Below are positions 1 through 7,716 of a DNA stretch of 28,019 nucleotides, piece by piece; the first letter of the stretch is position 1; each line of letters begins with the position of its first letter. Both the position numbers and the translations under genes were made by a program. The notes under the pieces were generated by a model. It searched no databases, was not told the DNA's origin, and saw only the letters and a list, made by a program, of their open reading frames with translations. Origin of the DNA: JAJXWB01 sp047605445 (GTDB lineage: Bacteria > Pseudomonadota > Alphaproteobacteria > Rhizobiales > Beijerinckiaceae); assembly GCA_047605445.1 (NCBI GenBank), contig JASGFP010000043.1, positions 1 to 28,019 of the forward strand, in the 5' to 3' direction.

Positions 1-283
1 GCGTCTCGCGCGGTTCGAGCAGCGAGCCGATCCCCGCGCCGCTCACGCGCCACGCCCCTTCGCCCGTACGCTCCATCGTCGCGCCCAGCGCCCGGCAGGC
101 TGCGCCGGTCCGCAGCACGTCGTCGCCTTCCAGCAGGCCCGTGATTCGCGTTTCGCCGACGGACAGCAGGCCGAAAATGAACGCGCGGTGCGAGATGGAC
201 TTGTCGCCGGGAACGCGCAGGCGCCCCTTCAGCGGGCCGGAGCGGCGCGCGGCGAGCGGGCGGGGCGCAGCATGCGAGGACAA
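1..283 (-). CDS. aroA: 3-phosphoshikimate 1-carboxyvinyltransferase (EPSP synthase), N-terminal part
   Basis: Shikimate-pathway enzyme that transfers the enolpyruvyl group of PEP to shikimate-3-phosphate in the cytoplasm. About 94 N-terminal residues are visible; the gene runs off the left edge. Residues 22-33 read LRVPGDKSISHR, the conserved EPSP-synthase motif whose lysine and serine contact the substrates, followed by GDDVLRT, also typical of the family. I place the start at a TTG (281-283) because a GGAG Shine-Dalgarno sequence lies about nine bases upstream and the reading continues directly into SSHAAPRPLAARRSGPLKG, the usual family N-terminus. The only nearby ATG (271-273) is out of frame. 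The gene is divergent from the TIGR02300 gene at 510. Family assignment is secure; the start is inferred. Confidence 0.93.
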   Translation of the reverse strand, partial: MSSHAAPRPLAARRSGPLKGRLRVPGDKSISHRAFIFGLLSVGETRITGLLEGDDVLRTGAACRALGATMERTGEGAWRVSGAGIGSLLEPRET

Positions 284-509
284 GGGGTTTCGCTCCGGGT
301 GATGCCTGTTGCGCGCGCGCCATAGCATGTCGGGTCCGCCCCTGTCATTAAATGCGCGGGGCGGGAAAAGGCTTCGGAAGCAGGGGGCGCGCGGCGCGGT
401 CAAATTCCCATTTGACAGGCGCCTTTCGCCCCACTAACCGAAGCGCCGCGGATATGCGGGCGCGTGTGCGGCGCCAAACCCAAGGAATGACAGGCGAGGG
501 ACGAAACAC

Positions 510-881
510 GTGGCCAAACCCGAGCTCGGCAGCAAGCGTCAGTGCCTCAACTGCGGCGCGAAATTTTTCGATCTGAATCGCGATCCGATCCTGTGCCCGA
601 AGTGCGGGACGGCGTTCCAGGTCGCCCTGCCCACGCGCGCGCCGCGCGCGGCCGCCAAAGCGACGGATGACGAAGATCAGAACGAGGAGGCCGGCGCGGA
701 AGTCGTGTCGCTGGAAGACGCCGACGCGGAGGCCGCCGAGAAGATCGCTGTCGGCGACGACGACATCGAGGTCGAAGACGATGGCGCGGCCGACGACACG
801 TTCCTCGAGGAAGAGGACGAGGACAGCGACGACGTTTCCGGCCTGATCGACGGCGACATCGAGGACGACGAAGAAGGCTGA
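510..881 (+). CDS. TIGR02300 family protein (FYDLN acid domain)
   Basis: Small protein of 123 residues found across alphaproteobacteria; its function is unknown. The N-terminus holds two CxxC pairs (C12/C15 and C29/C32), predicted to form a zinc ribbon, around the segment AKFFDLNRDP that matches the family's FYDLN signature. From about residue 55 the protein is an extremely acidic, probably disordered tail rich in Asp and Glu. The GTG start at 510 gives MAKPELGSKR, the usual family N-terminus; an upstream ATG in another frame is not used. Six thymines follow the stop codon, but I see no strong hairpin before them. It sits between divergent aroA and a tRNA-Ala gene, a common arrangement in Rhizobiales. 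Confidence 0.9.
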   Translation: MAKPELGSKRQCLNCGAKFFDLNRDPILCPKCGTAFQVALPTRAPRAAAKATDDEDQNEEAGAEVVSLEDADAEAAEKIAVGDDDIEVEDDGAADDTFLEEEDEDSDDVSGLIDGDIEDDEEG

Positions 882-903
882 TTTTTTAGGTCGCGATCGG
901 GGG

Positions 904-932
904 TTGCGGAGGCGGAGGCCTTCCCCTATACA
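904..932 (+). promoter_or_regulatory. candidate sigma-70 promoter for tRNA-Ala
   Basis: TTGCGG at 904-909 and TATACA at 927-932 are separated by exactly 17 bases. Transcription would start near 939, giving a leader of about 37 nt before the tRNA at 976. This is a match by eye only. Confidence 0.45.
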
Positions 933-975
933 GCGCACGCGTCGCGGACGACCCAAGCCCGCGGCCCGGAAAAGT

Positions 976-1051
<76 letters not shown>

Positions 1052-1117
1052 ACACATCCGCGAAATCAGTAGATCGGCGGCCGATATGTATTCGGCATGC
1101 GCTGTTGCGCCGCCATT

Positions 1118-2218
1118 TCAGGCGTCGTCGCTGTCTGCGGCCGCCAGATCCGCATCGCTCCGGGCGCGGACCTCGATCGACAGCGCCGTCATCGCGGCGC
1201 CCGGCCTGCGCGCGCCGGCCCAGTCGCCATTCGCGGACGCCAGTCCCGGGCCGCTCAGGAGATGCCCGCCATTGCCGATCTGTCGATAGCTTGCGGCATA
1301 GGTCAGCGTGAATTCCGGCGCCCGCTCGCCGATCAGGCGCGCCGCGAATCGATGAAACGGGCGCCGCTTTCCGTCGACTTCCAGGAAGCACTTGTGGCCG
1401 GATGGCGTCCAGGGACTTTCGGCGCCGTCAAGGTCGGCGACCTTGCATTCGACATCGAGCTGCGCGACGCGGCGCGCCCATTGAAGCGTCACTGCCATCA
1501 GCGGGTCGGGATCGAGCAGCGCGCCGGCCCAGGCGAGTGGCCCCTGCTGCGTGACCCCCAGTCTGCGATTGGACGTGATCAGGTTCAGGCTGGGCGCGGC
1601 CACCGGCTCGATCAATGTCGAGATATCGAGGCCCGCCGGATCGTCGGACCGGGGACGCCGTATCGCCCAGATGCTTCCGACGACTTCGATCTTCGTCGCC
1701 CAGTCGCGGGCGATTCGGTCGGCTTCACGTTTCACGTCGGGAAAGCGAAGCGTGTAGTCGTGGCCGCAGATCACGCCGCCCGGCTTGAGATGCCGCAACC
1801 AGAAATCCAGATTGTCTTTCAGGCCGGGATTTCCGTGGATTGCGTCCTCGAAATAGAGGTCGATGGGCTTGTCCCAATCCGCAACGACGTCGGGGCTGAA
1901 TCCCTTGATAGGCGTGATGTTGGCGCAGTCGCGCGTATATGTGCGAAACGCGTCGACCCCGAAGGGCAGGACATTGCCCGTCTTGCCCCGATATTTCTCG
2001 ATCCAGGGCGCGGTCTCCCACGTGTCGATCGAATAGACGGCGGCCTGCGGCGCCGCATTGGCGATCGCATAGGTCGAACGCCCGAACAGCGGCCCCACTT
2101 CCACGATCACACCGCCGGCCGGAACCGTTGCCGCGAGCCGCGCCAAATAACGAAGCTCGAGCTCCGTCATCTTGCCGGGAATGTTCAGATTGTCCCGGAG
2201 CGAATAAGTGCGCGGCAT
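1118..2218 (-). CDS. class I SAM-dependent methyltransferase with C-terminal extension (paralogue of 7717-8799)
   Basis: Predicted 366-residue cytoplasmic methyltransferase of the Methyltransf_24 type. The SAM-binding motif I is VIVEVGPLFGRST (about 38-49), followed by SIDTW (64-68), DLYFEDAIHGNPG (120-132) and KPGGVICGHDY (145-155). After the Rossmann-like part there are about 190 residues of unassigned sequence. The protein at 7717-8799 shares both parts, including EVGPLFGxST, IDTWE, HGNPG and an AWAGxL...DPxxAV pattern in the C-terminal part. The ATG at 2218 is chosen because AGAGGAA stands just upstream; the frame stays open to 2317 but that extension is Arg-rich and unlike the family. 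It is the last of four minus-strand genes of the glycan locus. Methylation of a glycan or a sugar precursor is an inference from context; the substrate is unknown. Confidence 0.82.
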   Translation of the reverse strand: MPRTYSLRDNLNIPGKMTELELRYLARLAATVPAGGVIVEVGPLFGRSTYAIANAAPQAAVYSIDTWETAPWIEKYRGKTGNVLPFGVDAFRTYTRDCANITPIKGFSPDVVADWDKPIDLYFEDAIHGNPGLKDNLDFWLRHLKPGGVICGHDYTLRFPDVKREADRIARDWATKIEVVGSIWAIRRPRSDDPAGLDISTLIEPVAAPSLNLITSNRRLGVTQQGPLAWAGALLDPDPLMAVTLQWARRVAQLDVECKVADLDGAESPWTPSGHKCFLEVDGKRRPFHRFAARLIGERAPEFTLTYAASYRQIGNGGHLLSGPGLASANGDWAGARRPGAAMTALSIEVRARSDADLAAADSDDA

Positions 2219-2389
2219 ACGTTCCTCTAATTTGCATGCGTTCGTCGCCGAGTTCCGCCGCCTGCATGGCGTCCGGTCCCCGGCGCGAGCCTCCTCCGGG
2301 AGCCTTGCGGGGCGCACGGCGTCAAGTCAACCGGACTGCGCAAGCGTTCGAGCGGCCGCGCCGGAGATGCAAATCGTGTCGCACCGGGA

Positions 2390-2413
2390 GGCGCGGCGCA
2401 TATGCGCCGCGCC
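2390..2413. repeat. 24-bp perfect palindrome between psiF-like gene and methyltransferase
   Basis: The 24 bases are identical to their reverse complement, centred on CATATG with GC-rich arms (GGCGCGGCG / CGCCGCGCC). The palindrome begins 13 bases past the stop codon of the PsiF-repeat gene and lies about 170 bases before the next start. It could form an RNA hairpin acting as a terminator or 3'-end stabiliser, although no U-tract follows, or it could bind a dimeric protein. Confidence 0.6.
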
Positions 2414-2425
2414 GGCGGCGTCGGG

Positions 2426-2764
2426 TCAGCTTCCGGCCCGGCACTGCTTGACGAAGCTCCACAGGGCCTGATCTTTCAAACCCTGCGCCTTCCCCTGCTT
2501 GCGGCAATCGTCGCGTTTGGCGAGTCCCGGCTGGGCGGTCTGGAAACAGGCGTCGATGGACGCGCGCAGCTCGGCGCCTTTGAGACCTTTCGCGGTCGCG
2601 TCCGCACGGCATTTCTGGCGCGCGTCCTTGCCTGCCTGCGCCGCCGCTGCTCTCGCCGGAGAGACCGCTTTCGCGTTGGGCGCGGGCGGGCTCTGCGTCG
2701 CCTGCGCCAGCGCGCTGGAAATGCCGATAAGTGTCGCAAAGGCAAAAATTGCAATTCGTTTCAT
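2426..2764 (-). CDS. PsiF-repeat secreted protein
   Basis: Small exported protein of 112 residues. Residues 1-20 form a clear signal peptide (MKRIAIFAFATLIGISSALA, cleavage after ALA), followed by a Pro/Ala-rich spacer to about residue 45. Two copies of the PsiF repeat follow (about 46-73 and 83-109), each with the pattern K/RxxCRxxxxxKGLKxxxLxxxxxxC; cysteines 52/73 and 87/108 probably form disulfides in the periplasm. E. coli psiF is named for phosphate-starvation induction, but the function of the repeat is unknown. The gene lies between a secreted protein and a methyltransferase on the same strand, with gaps of about 190-210 bases on each side, so it may have its own transcript. No strong ribosome-binding site is visible. 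Confidence 0.82.
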   Translation of the reverse strand: MKRIAIFAFATLIGISSALAQATQSPPAPNAKAVSPARAAAAQAGKDARQKCRADATAKGLKGAELRASIDACFQTAQPGLAKRDDCRKQGKAQGLKDQALWSFVKQCRAGS

Positions 2765-2829
2765 GGCTCGCTCGCTTCTTTGGGGCGCCGCCGGCGGAGA
2801 CCCGGGAAGGCAGGTCGGCGTTGCGCCGC

Positions 2830-2859
2830 CTGCATTCGCCGGACGGCCGGCGGATGCAG
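2830..2859. terminator. 13-bp stem hairpin between secreted protein gene and psiF-like gene
   Basis: On the plus strand, TGCATTCGCCGG and CCGGCGGATGCA pair around ACGG, with one further C-G pair outside and one G-U wobble. On the transcribed minus strand the wobble becomes a C-A mismatch. The hairpin lies downstream of the secreted-protein gene (stop at 2954) and 66 bases before the psiF-like start. No U-tract follows, so an attenuator or stabilising hairpin is as likely as an intrinsic terminator. Confidence 0.35.
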
Positions 2860-2953
2860 CCTAGCGAAGCGTCAGATTAACCGCGCATGAACGGAGCCGG
2901 CGCACGACGCTTCCCCCGCTTCGGACAGACACACCGCCGCCCGTCTGGCGCGC

Positions 2954-4198
2954 TCAGCGCGCGCCGAGGAAGCCCTGGAGCTTGCCCAGTCCATAGCGCC
3001 ATCGCGCGGGCGATCCGTCGAACACCATGTTCTGGCCGCGCGCGTTCGGATCGAGCGGGTTTCCGTCCTCCGTCGGGTCGCATTTCGCAGTGAACCTCGC
3101 GGTCGGGGGCGGCTCGTTTTCGTTCGCCGCCTGACCCGCGCCGCACATCGTCGGCGCCGCGTTCTTTGTGTAGTAACCCAGGCCGGACACGCCGAGACGC
3201 TCGGCCAGCGCCACCGTCCTGTCGATCCCCGCCGCGCTCGGCGTGCGCCCGCCGCCATGACCGAAGGCGTTCGTGGTGTGCAATTGCGCGAGATAATAGA
3301 CGTTCTGGCCCATCTGCTTGAGGATCGCGACCCGCTTGCTCAGCTTGTCGACGAAATCGGCTTCGTTGGGCGACACCTTCTGGTAGAGATCGTAGAAGGT
3401 GAAATCGATCCGCGGCATCGAGGACAGCGCCAGCGCATATTCCGACTTGCCGTCCAGCTTCTGGTAGAGCGGATAATGGCCGATGTGCAGGCCGATCCGG
3501 CATGACGCATGTTGCTTGCGGATGGCCGAAATGAGAATCGAATTGACCGATGCATATTGCCGGACGAAGTTTTCTTCGATCGTGCGGCTCGGCGACAGAT
3601 GTTCGCCGGGACCCTTCTTCACGCTCTGATCCCAGAGCTGTTCGCCTGCCCAGAACAGCCCGCCGCCCAGCCGTGCGTGATAGGGCGTCTCCTCTTCGCC
3701 CAGAATGATCGTGCAATCTCGCGGAAACGCCTCGGCGTAGGCGCCGATCGTCTCCATCGCCGCCGCGACGAAGGCGTTGCGCATGGCGCCGTCGTTCGTG
3801 ATCTCGGGCGCGGTGATGTTGCGTCCCTGGCCGTTCACCTGCACCCAATTGTCGTAATAGCGCAGTTGCAGCCAAAGCGTCGCGCCCTCCGATCGGGCAA
3901 GCGAGAACAGTTGCGAATTGTAGGCGTTCGGATCGAAGGCGTCCGGAACATCCCTGTTCTTCCTGATCCAGGGCGGCACGCCCAGCGTGCCGTAGACAAT
4001 GCCCGCCACATGCGCCTTCGCGATATCCGACATCGCTCCAGCGATCGGCGATTGCCTGGAAGCCGGAGGATAGAGACCCCAGCCCGACAGCATGACATAA
4101 GCCTGGCGCCCGGCAGCGGCCGCAGAGGACGCGAAATTCGCAATCGCGAACGTTATGGCGATGGCGGCCAGAAGCCGTGCGAAATTCGTCTTCGTCAA
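2954..4198 (-). CDS. secreted protein of unknown function, TIM-barrel glycosidase-like
   Basis: A 414-residue exported protein that I cannot assign to a named family. The TTG at 4198 is preceded by GGGAGAAG at good spacing and gives a clean signal peptide (TKTNFARLLAAIAITFAIAN... ending in SSAAAA); the upstream ATG at 4222 has no Shine-Dalgarno sequence. The mature part alternates short hydrophobic strands ending in polar or aromatic residues, as in a glycosidase TIM barrel: YVMLSGWGLYP, GIVYGTLGVPPW, TLWLQLRYYDNW, CTIILGEEETPYH, RIGLHIGHYPLY, IDFTFYDLY, NVYYLAQLHTT and GLGYYTKNA. Glutamates in GEEETP are natural catalytic candidates. Its place directly downstream of the glycosyltransferase suggests a role in trimming or modifying the exported polysaccharide. 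That is inference from fold-like pattern and context. The stop codon lies inside a small GCGCGC-TCA-GCGCGC hairpin. Confidence 0.72.
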   Translation of the reverse strand: MTKTNFARLLAAIAITFAIANFASSAAAAGRQAYVMLSGWGLYPPASRQSPIAGAMSDIAKAHVAGIVYGTLGVPPWIRKNRDVPDAFDPNAYNSQLFSLARSEGATLWLQLRYYDNWVQVNGQGRNITAPEITNDGAMRNAFVAAAMETIGAYAEAFPRDCTIILGEEETPYHARLGGGLFWAGEQLWDQSVKKGPGEHLSPSRTIEENFVRQYASVNSILISAIRKQHASCRIGLHIGHYPLYQKLDGKSEYALALSSMPRIDFTFYDLYQKVSPNEADFVDKLSKRVAILKQMGQNVYYLAQLHTTNAFGHGGGRTPSAAGIDRTVALAERLGVSGLGYYTKNAAPTMCGAGQAANENEPPPTARFTAKCDPTEDGNPLDPNARGQNMVFDGSPARWRYGLGKLQGFLGAR

Positions 4199-4261
4199 TT
4201 TCGCTTCTCCCGATCGGCGCATTGAGCGGCGATACGATCGCTCGGTTATCGCGCTATCTTA

Positions 4262-6781
4262 TCACGACTGCCTGCGTCGTGCGATGCGCAGGCGATCCAG
4301 CAGGGGGCGCTGCGCGGAGGTCTGCATCGCCACGCGCCCGCCCTGCAGAACGACGTCGGATGCCTGAATGGGCGTTCCCGTCTCCGCAACCACGACATCG
4401 AGCTTGAACGGGCCGCCGGCGACGAGTTCGCGGGGAAGTTTCACCGTGAACGCGTGATAGCCCAGCCCGATTTTCACCGCGCGCAGATCGTCACGATATT
4501 TGGCGGCCTGCACACGCGTCAGGAAGCGGCCGTCGACGAATACCGCGACTTCCACTTTTTCGTCAGGCGCGCCCGGTCTCCAGACCCATCCGCGCAGAAA
4601 GCCGTCGTCACTGCTGTCCACATAGCCTTGAAACGGCGAACGCGATCGGAGCCAGATCGAACTTGCAAGGAGATGATCCGCCAGGATGTCGCCGGTTTCC
4701 CTGACGCGCAGCGACAATTCGACCGGCATGCCCGGACGAAGAATGTTGCGATGCAATCCGACGGGCATTGCGAAGCCGCGCTGGCGCAGATGCGCAGGGA
4801 AATCGCCGACGACCGCGACGTGCTCACTCGCCGGCCGGCTGCGTACGACGCGCCCGTTGGCCAGCAGTTCGACGTTCAGTTCACGCGATGGATCCTTTTC
4901 GTCGACGAGCCAGCCATAGAGCACGCCGCGCCGTTCCGCGAAGGCGCGGCCGACGACGCCGTCGCCAACCTTCACCCCGCTCATGGGCGCAAAAAGCTCG
5001 ATGGATTCCTGCTCCTCGCGGCCGCGCCCGCGGCCGCGGCTGCGGCCGCGGCGCGGCCGTGTCTTCGCCGCCGGCGTCTCGTCCGCCAGCGTCAATACGA
5101 AATTGAGCGGCGAGCCGGAGAGTTCGATATTCGTCCCGAGAATGGTCACTGTCGCCGTGTGCGGAACGCCGGGCGTCAAGCCAGGCGGAAGTTTCGCGGC
5201 GAAGCCGTGCGATCCGTCGCCGATCCCGCGCGTGGCGAGCGAATTGCGAAAATGACTCGCGCGAAGCTTGCACCAGTAGACGCCGTCGATATGCACGGCG
5301 ACGGTCAGTCGCTGATCAGGGTCGTCTGGCGTCCAGGCCCAGCCGCCGATCTGGTTCTGGTCCTCGTTGATATGGCACTCGCCTGCAAAGACGGGATGGG
5401 CGCTGATCGCGCTGTCGCGATGCATGATGATCGACGCGAATGGCTTGGGGTCGCGTCGTGGCGCAATTTGGATGCGCTTCATATCGGATTCGTCGAACAA
5501 CGAGTCCGGAATCGTGATCCTGAACAGGTGATCGCCGACGTCGGGATCGACCGCGCTCCATTCCGCGACCTTGGCGCCGGTTGAGCCGATGGCGACGGAG
5601 ACGCCATCGACCTGCGCCTCGAACTCCCGCGTCGGGAAGCGCCCTGCGCGGTCGAGATACCATCCCAGAATAGTTCGGCCTTCGACGCCCAGAACGCCGC
5701 CGTCGCCTGCGCCCGACAACAGCGACCAAACGAGCGGCAGTTGCGACAGACGCATGGAGGCGTTCTGAAGCGCGGTCTTCATGGCGCTGTAGAGCCGCTG
5801 TTCATATTTCTTGAGGCCGAAGCCCAGAACGCGCTTGCGGAAGCGCTGTTCCATCCATCTGAGGTAGGTCGGGGTGCAGACCATGACGCCATGCTCGATC
5901 AGCGTCGTGGAATCCTCGTAGCGGATCGAGCGATCGTTCTTGAACCGGACTTCGGTCTCGCTCGTGATGCGCGCGTAGCTCTCATAGTCGGCGACCTGGA
6001 CACGGTCGCCGCGCTCGACTTCGCGCTGCGATAACGCCTTGAACGAGGAGAAAAACTTGAAATGCAGAAGCGCGCCGGTGATGTCGGCCAGATGTGTCGG
6101 CGTCGCGGAATGTGTTGAGTGGAGATATCGAAATCCCGGCTTCCATTTCACCAGCGGCAATTTGCGCATGCTGGGGCCCTTGCCCCGTTTGCCGGCTTCC
6201 CAGAAAATGCGCTGGCGCGGACCGCCGAATACGCCGACATGCGGGAAATGCAGCGGCTGGGTGAGCGTGTAGCCGTCGGTCTCGAAATGGTCGCAGACTT
6301 CGAGAAACGGCTGGCCCGGCCGATAGACCGCTTCGGCGAGCGATTTTTCGGAATACATGTCCAGAAAAACCGTGAATACGCCCTCGTAGCCGTGCTGGTC
6401 GCAGTAATCGCACAGATCTGTCAGCCGGGCGAACCTGTCGCCGGGAAAGACGAACAATTCGTCCAGATCGAGCGTCAGGCACCAACGATCGATGCAATAA
6501 TGGTTGGCGAGTTCGCTCGTCCACAAGCGGCCGGCCTTGCTCGACGCATAAGATTCGGTCGTATGAAAATACGTGACGTCCGGCTGGTCCTTGAGGAACG
6601 CGGCGGATTGGTCCGTCGAATTATTGTCGACGGCCAGAAAGTGTTCGACGCCCATCTTGCGATAATATTCGAAGAAATATTCGAGCCGCTCGAACTCGTT
6701 ATACGCTGTAAAAACCGCCACCAGTCTTTTTCCGGCCAAGTCGATCTCCGGCTTGTCGAAATATTGCGTGTCGGTTCGCAA
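4262..6781 (-). CDS. glycosyltransferase family 2 protein with four repeated C-terminal modules
   Basis: An 839-residue protein. Residues 18-250 form a GT2/GT92-like catalytic domain of the Glyco_tranf_2_4 type: LVAVFTAYNEFERLEYFFEY, HFLAVDNNSTD (48-57) and the metal/nucleotide-binding DLDEL (105-109). The C-terminal half holds four divergent copies of a roughly 95-residue beta-rich module (about 364-455, 465-565, 610-705, 718-812) marked by G-W/Y-x-x-D/R-P, VxVxVDG and HGF/HAF...KLP. An Arg/Gly-rich linker (574-588) separates copies 2 and 3. The start is set at the TTG at 6781 because ACAGGAG lies nine bases upstream; the frame extends to 7033 but the added residues are low-complexity Arg-rich. 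No membrane segment is obvious. It probably adds sugars to the exported glycan, with the modules binding carbohydrate or protein partners (inferred). Confidence 0.82.
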   Translation of the reverse strand: MRTDTQYFDKPEIDLAGKRLVAVFTAYNEFERLEYFFEYYRKMGVEHFLAVDNNSTDQSAAFLKDQPDVTYFHTTESYASSKAGRLWTSELANHYCIDRWCLTLDLDELFVFPGDRFARLTDLCDYCDQHGYEGVFTVFLDMYSEKSLAEAVYRPGQPFLEVCDHFETDGYTLTQPLHFPHVGVFGGPRQRIFWEAGKRGKGPSMRKLPLVKWKPGFRYLHSTHSATPTHLADITGALLHFKFFSSFKALSQREVERGDRVQVADYESYARITSETEVRFKNDRSIRYEDSTTLIEHGVMVCTPTYLRWMEQRFRKRVLGFGLKKYEQRLYSAMKTALQNASMRLSQLPLVWSLLSGAGDGGVLGVEGRTILGWYLDRAGRFPTREFEAQVDGVSVAIGSTGAKVAEWSAVDPDVGDHLFRITIPDSLFDESDMKRIQIAPRRDPKPFASIIMHRDSAISAHPVFAGECHINEDQNQIGGWAWTPDDPDQRLTVAVHIDGVYWCKLRASHFRNSLATRGIGDGSHGFAAKLPPGLTPGVPHTATVTILGTNIELSGSPLNFVLTLADETPAAKTRPRRGRSRGRGRGREEQESIELFAPMSGVKVGDGVVGRAFAERRGVLYGWLVDEKDPSRELNVELLANGRVVRSRPASEHVAVVGDFPAHLRQRGFAMPVGLHRNILRPGMPVELSLRVRETGDILADHLLASSIWLRSRSPFQGYVDSSDDGFLRGWVWRPGAPDEKVEVAVFVDGRFLTRVQAAKYRDDLRAVKIGLGYHAFTVKLPRELVAGGPFKLDVVVAETGTPIQASDVVLQGGRVAMQTSAQRPLLDRLRIARRRQS

Positions 6782-7123
6782 ATCTAAAAACTCCTGTTTG
6801 CAGTGCGAGATACGCGCGGACTGACGCCTGCGTAACGCGGCGCGAGGCGGGACGCAACGTCGCATTTTGGGTGAAGAACGATGGCCACTTTGCAAGCTTC
6901 CCGCATGCCGCCCGCCCGCGCAACCTCGGGGGCGTCCGGCTTCGGGAATGTCTCCTCCGGCCACGGAGACAATTAGCGCGGCGGAATAATGGCTTGCGTT
7001 CTGACGCCTTGCGCGGGCGACCCCGCCGTGCAATCAATGCCGCATTGCACAAGACGGCATCCGCGCCGGGCGCGGCCCACGAGTTCGTCCGTTCCATACG
7101 CTTGCGCAGAAAGGCCGCTGAAA
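6782..7123. promoter_or_regulatory. 342-bp divergent intergenic region of the glycan locus
   Basis: Separates the leftward glycosyltransferase from the rightward winged-helix regulator and must hold promoters for both directions. I see no convincing -35/-10 pair. It contains the inverted repeat listed separately at 7028-7050. The frame continuous with the glycosyltransferase crosses it but lacks a ribosome-binding site and is Arg-rich, so I regard the region as non-coding. Confidence 0.5.
7028..7050. promoter_or_regulatory. inverted repeat GTGCAAT-N9-ATTGCAC, possible operator
   Basis: Two perfect 7-bp arms separated by nine bases lie 74 bases before the start of the winged-helix regulator, inside the divergent region. 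The geometry fits binding by a dimeric helix-turn-helix protein, possibly the neighbouring regulator itself. That role is inferred. Confidence 0.4.
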
Positions 7124-7558
7124 ATGCCGTCCACGATGTTTGCGACTACATTTCGAGCGGTCAACAAACTCTATCGCATGGGGCTCGTCGCGCGGCCGGA
7201 ACTGGACGGTCTGACGATCTTCGAAGCCATGACGCTGTCTCTTGCTGCGGAGCAGCCTGGCCAGACATCCATGGACCTCGCGCGCAAGGTCGGCGTTCGG
7301 CGCGACATGGTGGAAAAGCTCCTCGCGAAACTGCAGGATCTGAAATTCGTAGAGCTGGAGCCGGTCGTTTCCGCCGAAGCCGATGCGGGGCCTGCCTTGC
7401 AGGCCGTAACCGTCACCGCTGAGGGCGCGACGCAAAGCGCGAAAATCGTGGGCTTGTGGGAACAATGGGAGAAGATCGGGTCGCGCCACCTTGAAGTGCT
7501 CAATCGCGCCGCGAAGGGCTCCCGTCAAATGGCCAACCTGATGTCCGGCAAGCGGTAG
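7124..7558 (+). CDS. MarR-like winged-helix transcriptional regulator
   Basis: A 144-residue protein with a winged-helix core: FEAMTLSLAAEQPGQTS (33-49), then helix-turn-helix MDLARKVGVRRDMVEKLLAKLQDLKFVEL (50-78), a wing-like segment ending ALQAVTVTAEGA, and a C-terminal helix suited to dimerisation. VTAEG matches the LTxxG turn that closes the MarR wing. The ATG at 7124 follows AGAAAGG by nine bases; the upstream extension to 6989 is low-complexity. The gene opens the rightward arm of the glycan locus next to the divergent region, so it may control that locus. Its ligand is unknown. Confidence 0.7.
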   Translation: MPSTMFATTFRAVNKLYRMGLVARPELDGLTIFEAMTLSLAAEQPGQTSMDLARKVGVRRDMVEKLLAKLQDLKFVELEPVVSAEADAGPALQAVTVTAEGATQSAKIVGLWEQWEKIGSRHLEVLNRAAKGSRQMANLMSGKR

Positions 7559-7716
7559 GCTCGCGATCTTTCCCGTTGCCGCCGCCGCAGCGCATGGATT
7601 CGGCTATCAGCGCTCCGGCGTATATAGGATCGCGCGCAGGCGTGAATCGGCGCAAACCATCGGCGCGCTATTCCGGCCTTGAGCTACGCGTTGATCTGCG
7701 ACGCCGAGGAGCATGA

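Noticed and set aside
5015..5062. CG-rich repetitive stretch resembling a simple repeat element
   Set aside because: It encodes the Arg/Gly linker between modules of the glycosyltransferase, in frame; no evidence for a mobile or regulatory repeat.
6882..6895. Possible sigma-54 promoter (TGGCC...TTGCA) in the divergent region
   Set aside because: The GG and GC dinucleotides are only seven bases apart, whereas sigma-54 promoters need ten.
6782..7033. 84-codon N-terminal extension of the glycosyltransferase frame
   Set aside because: Arg/Gly/Ala-rich shadow sequence with no ribosome-binding site; the TTG at 6781 has a strong one and begins the recognisable protein.
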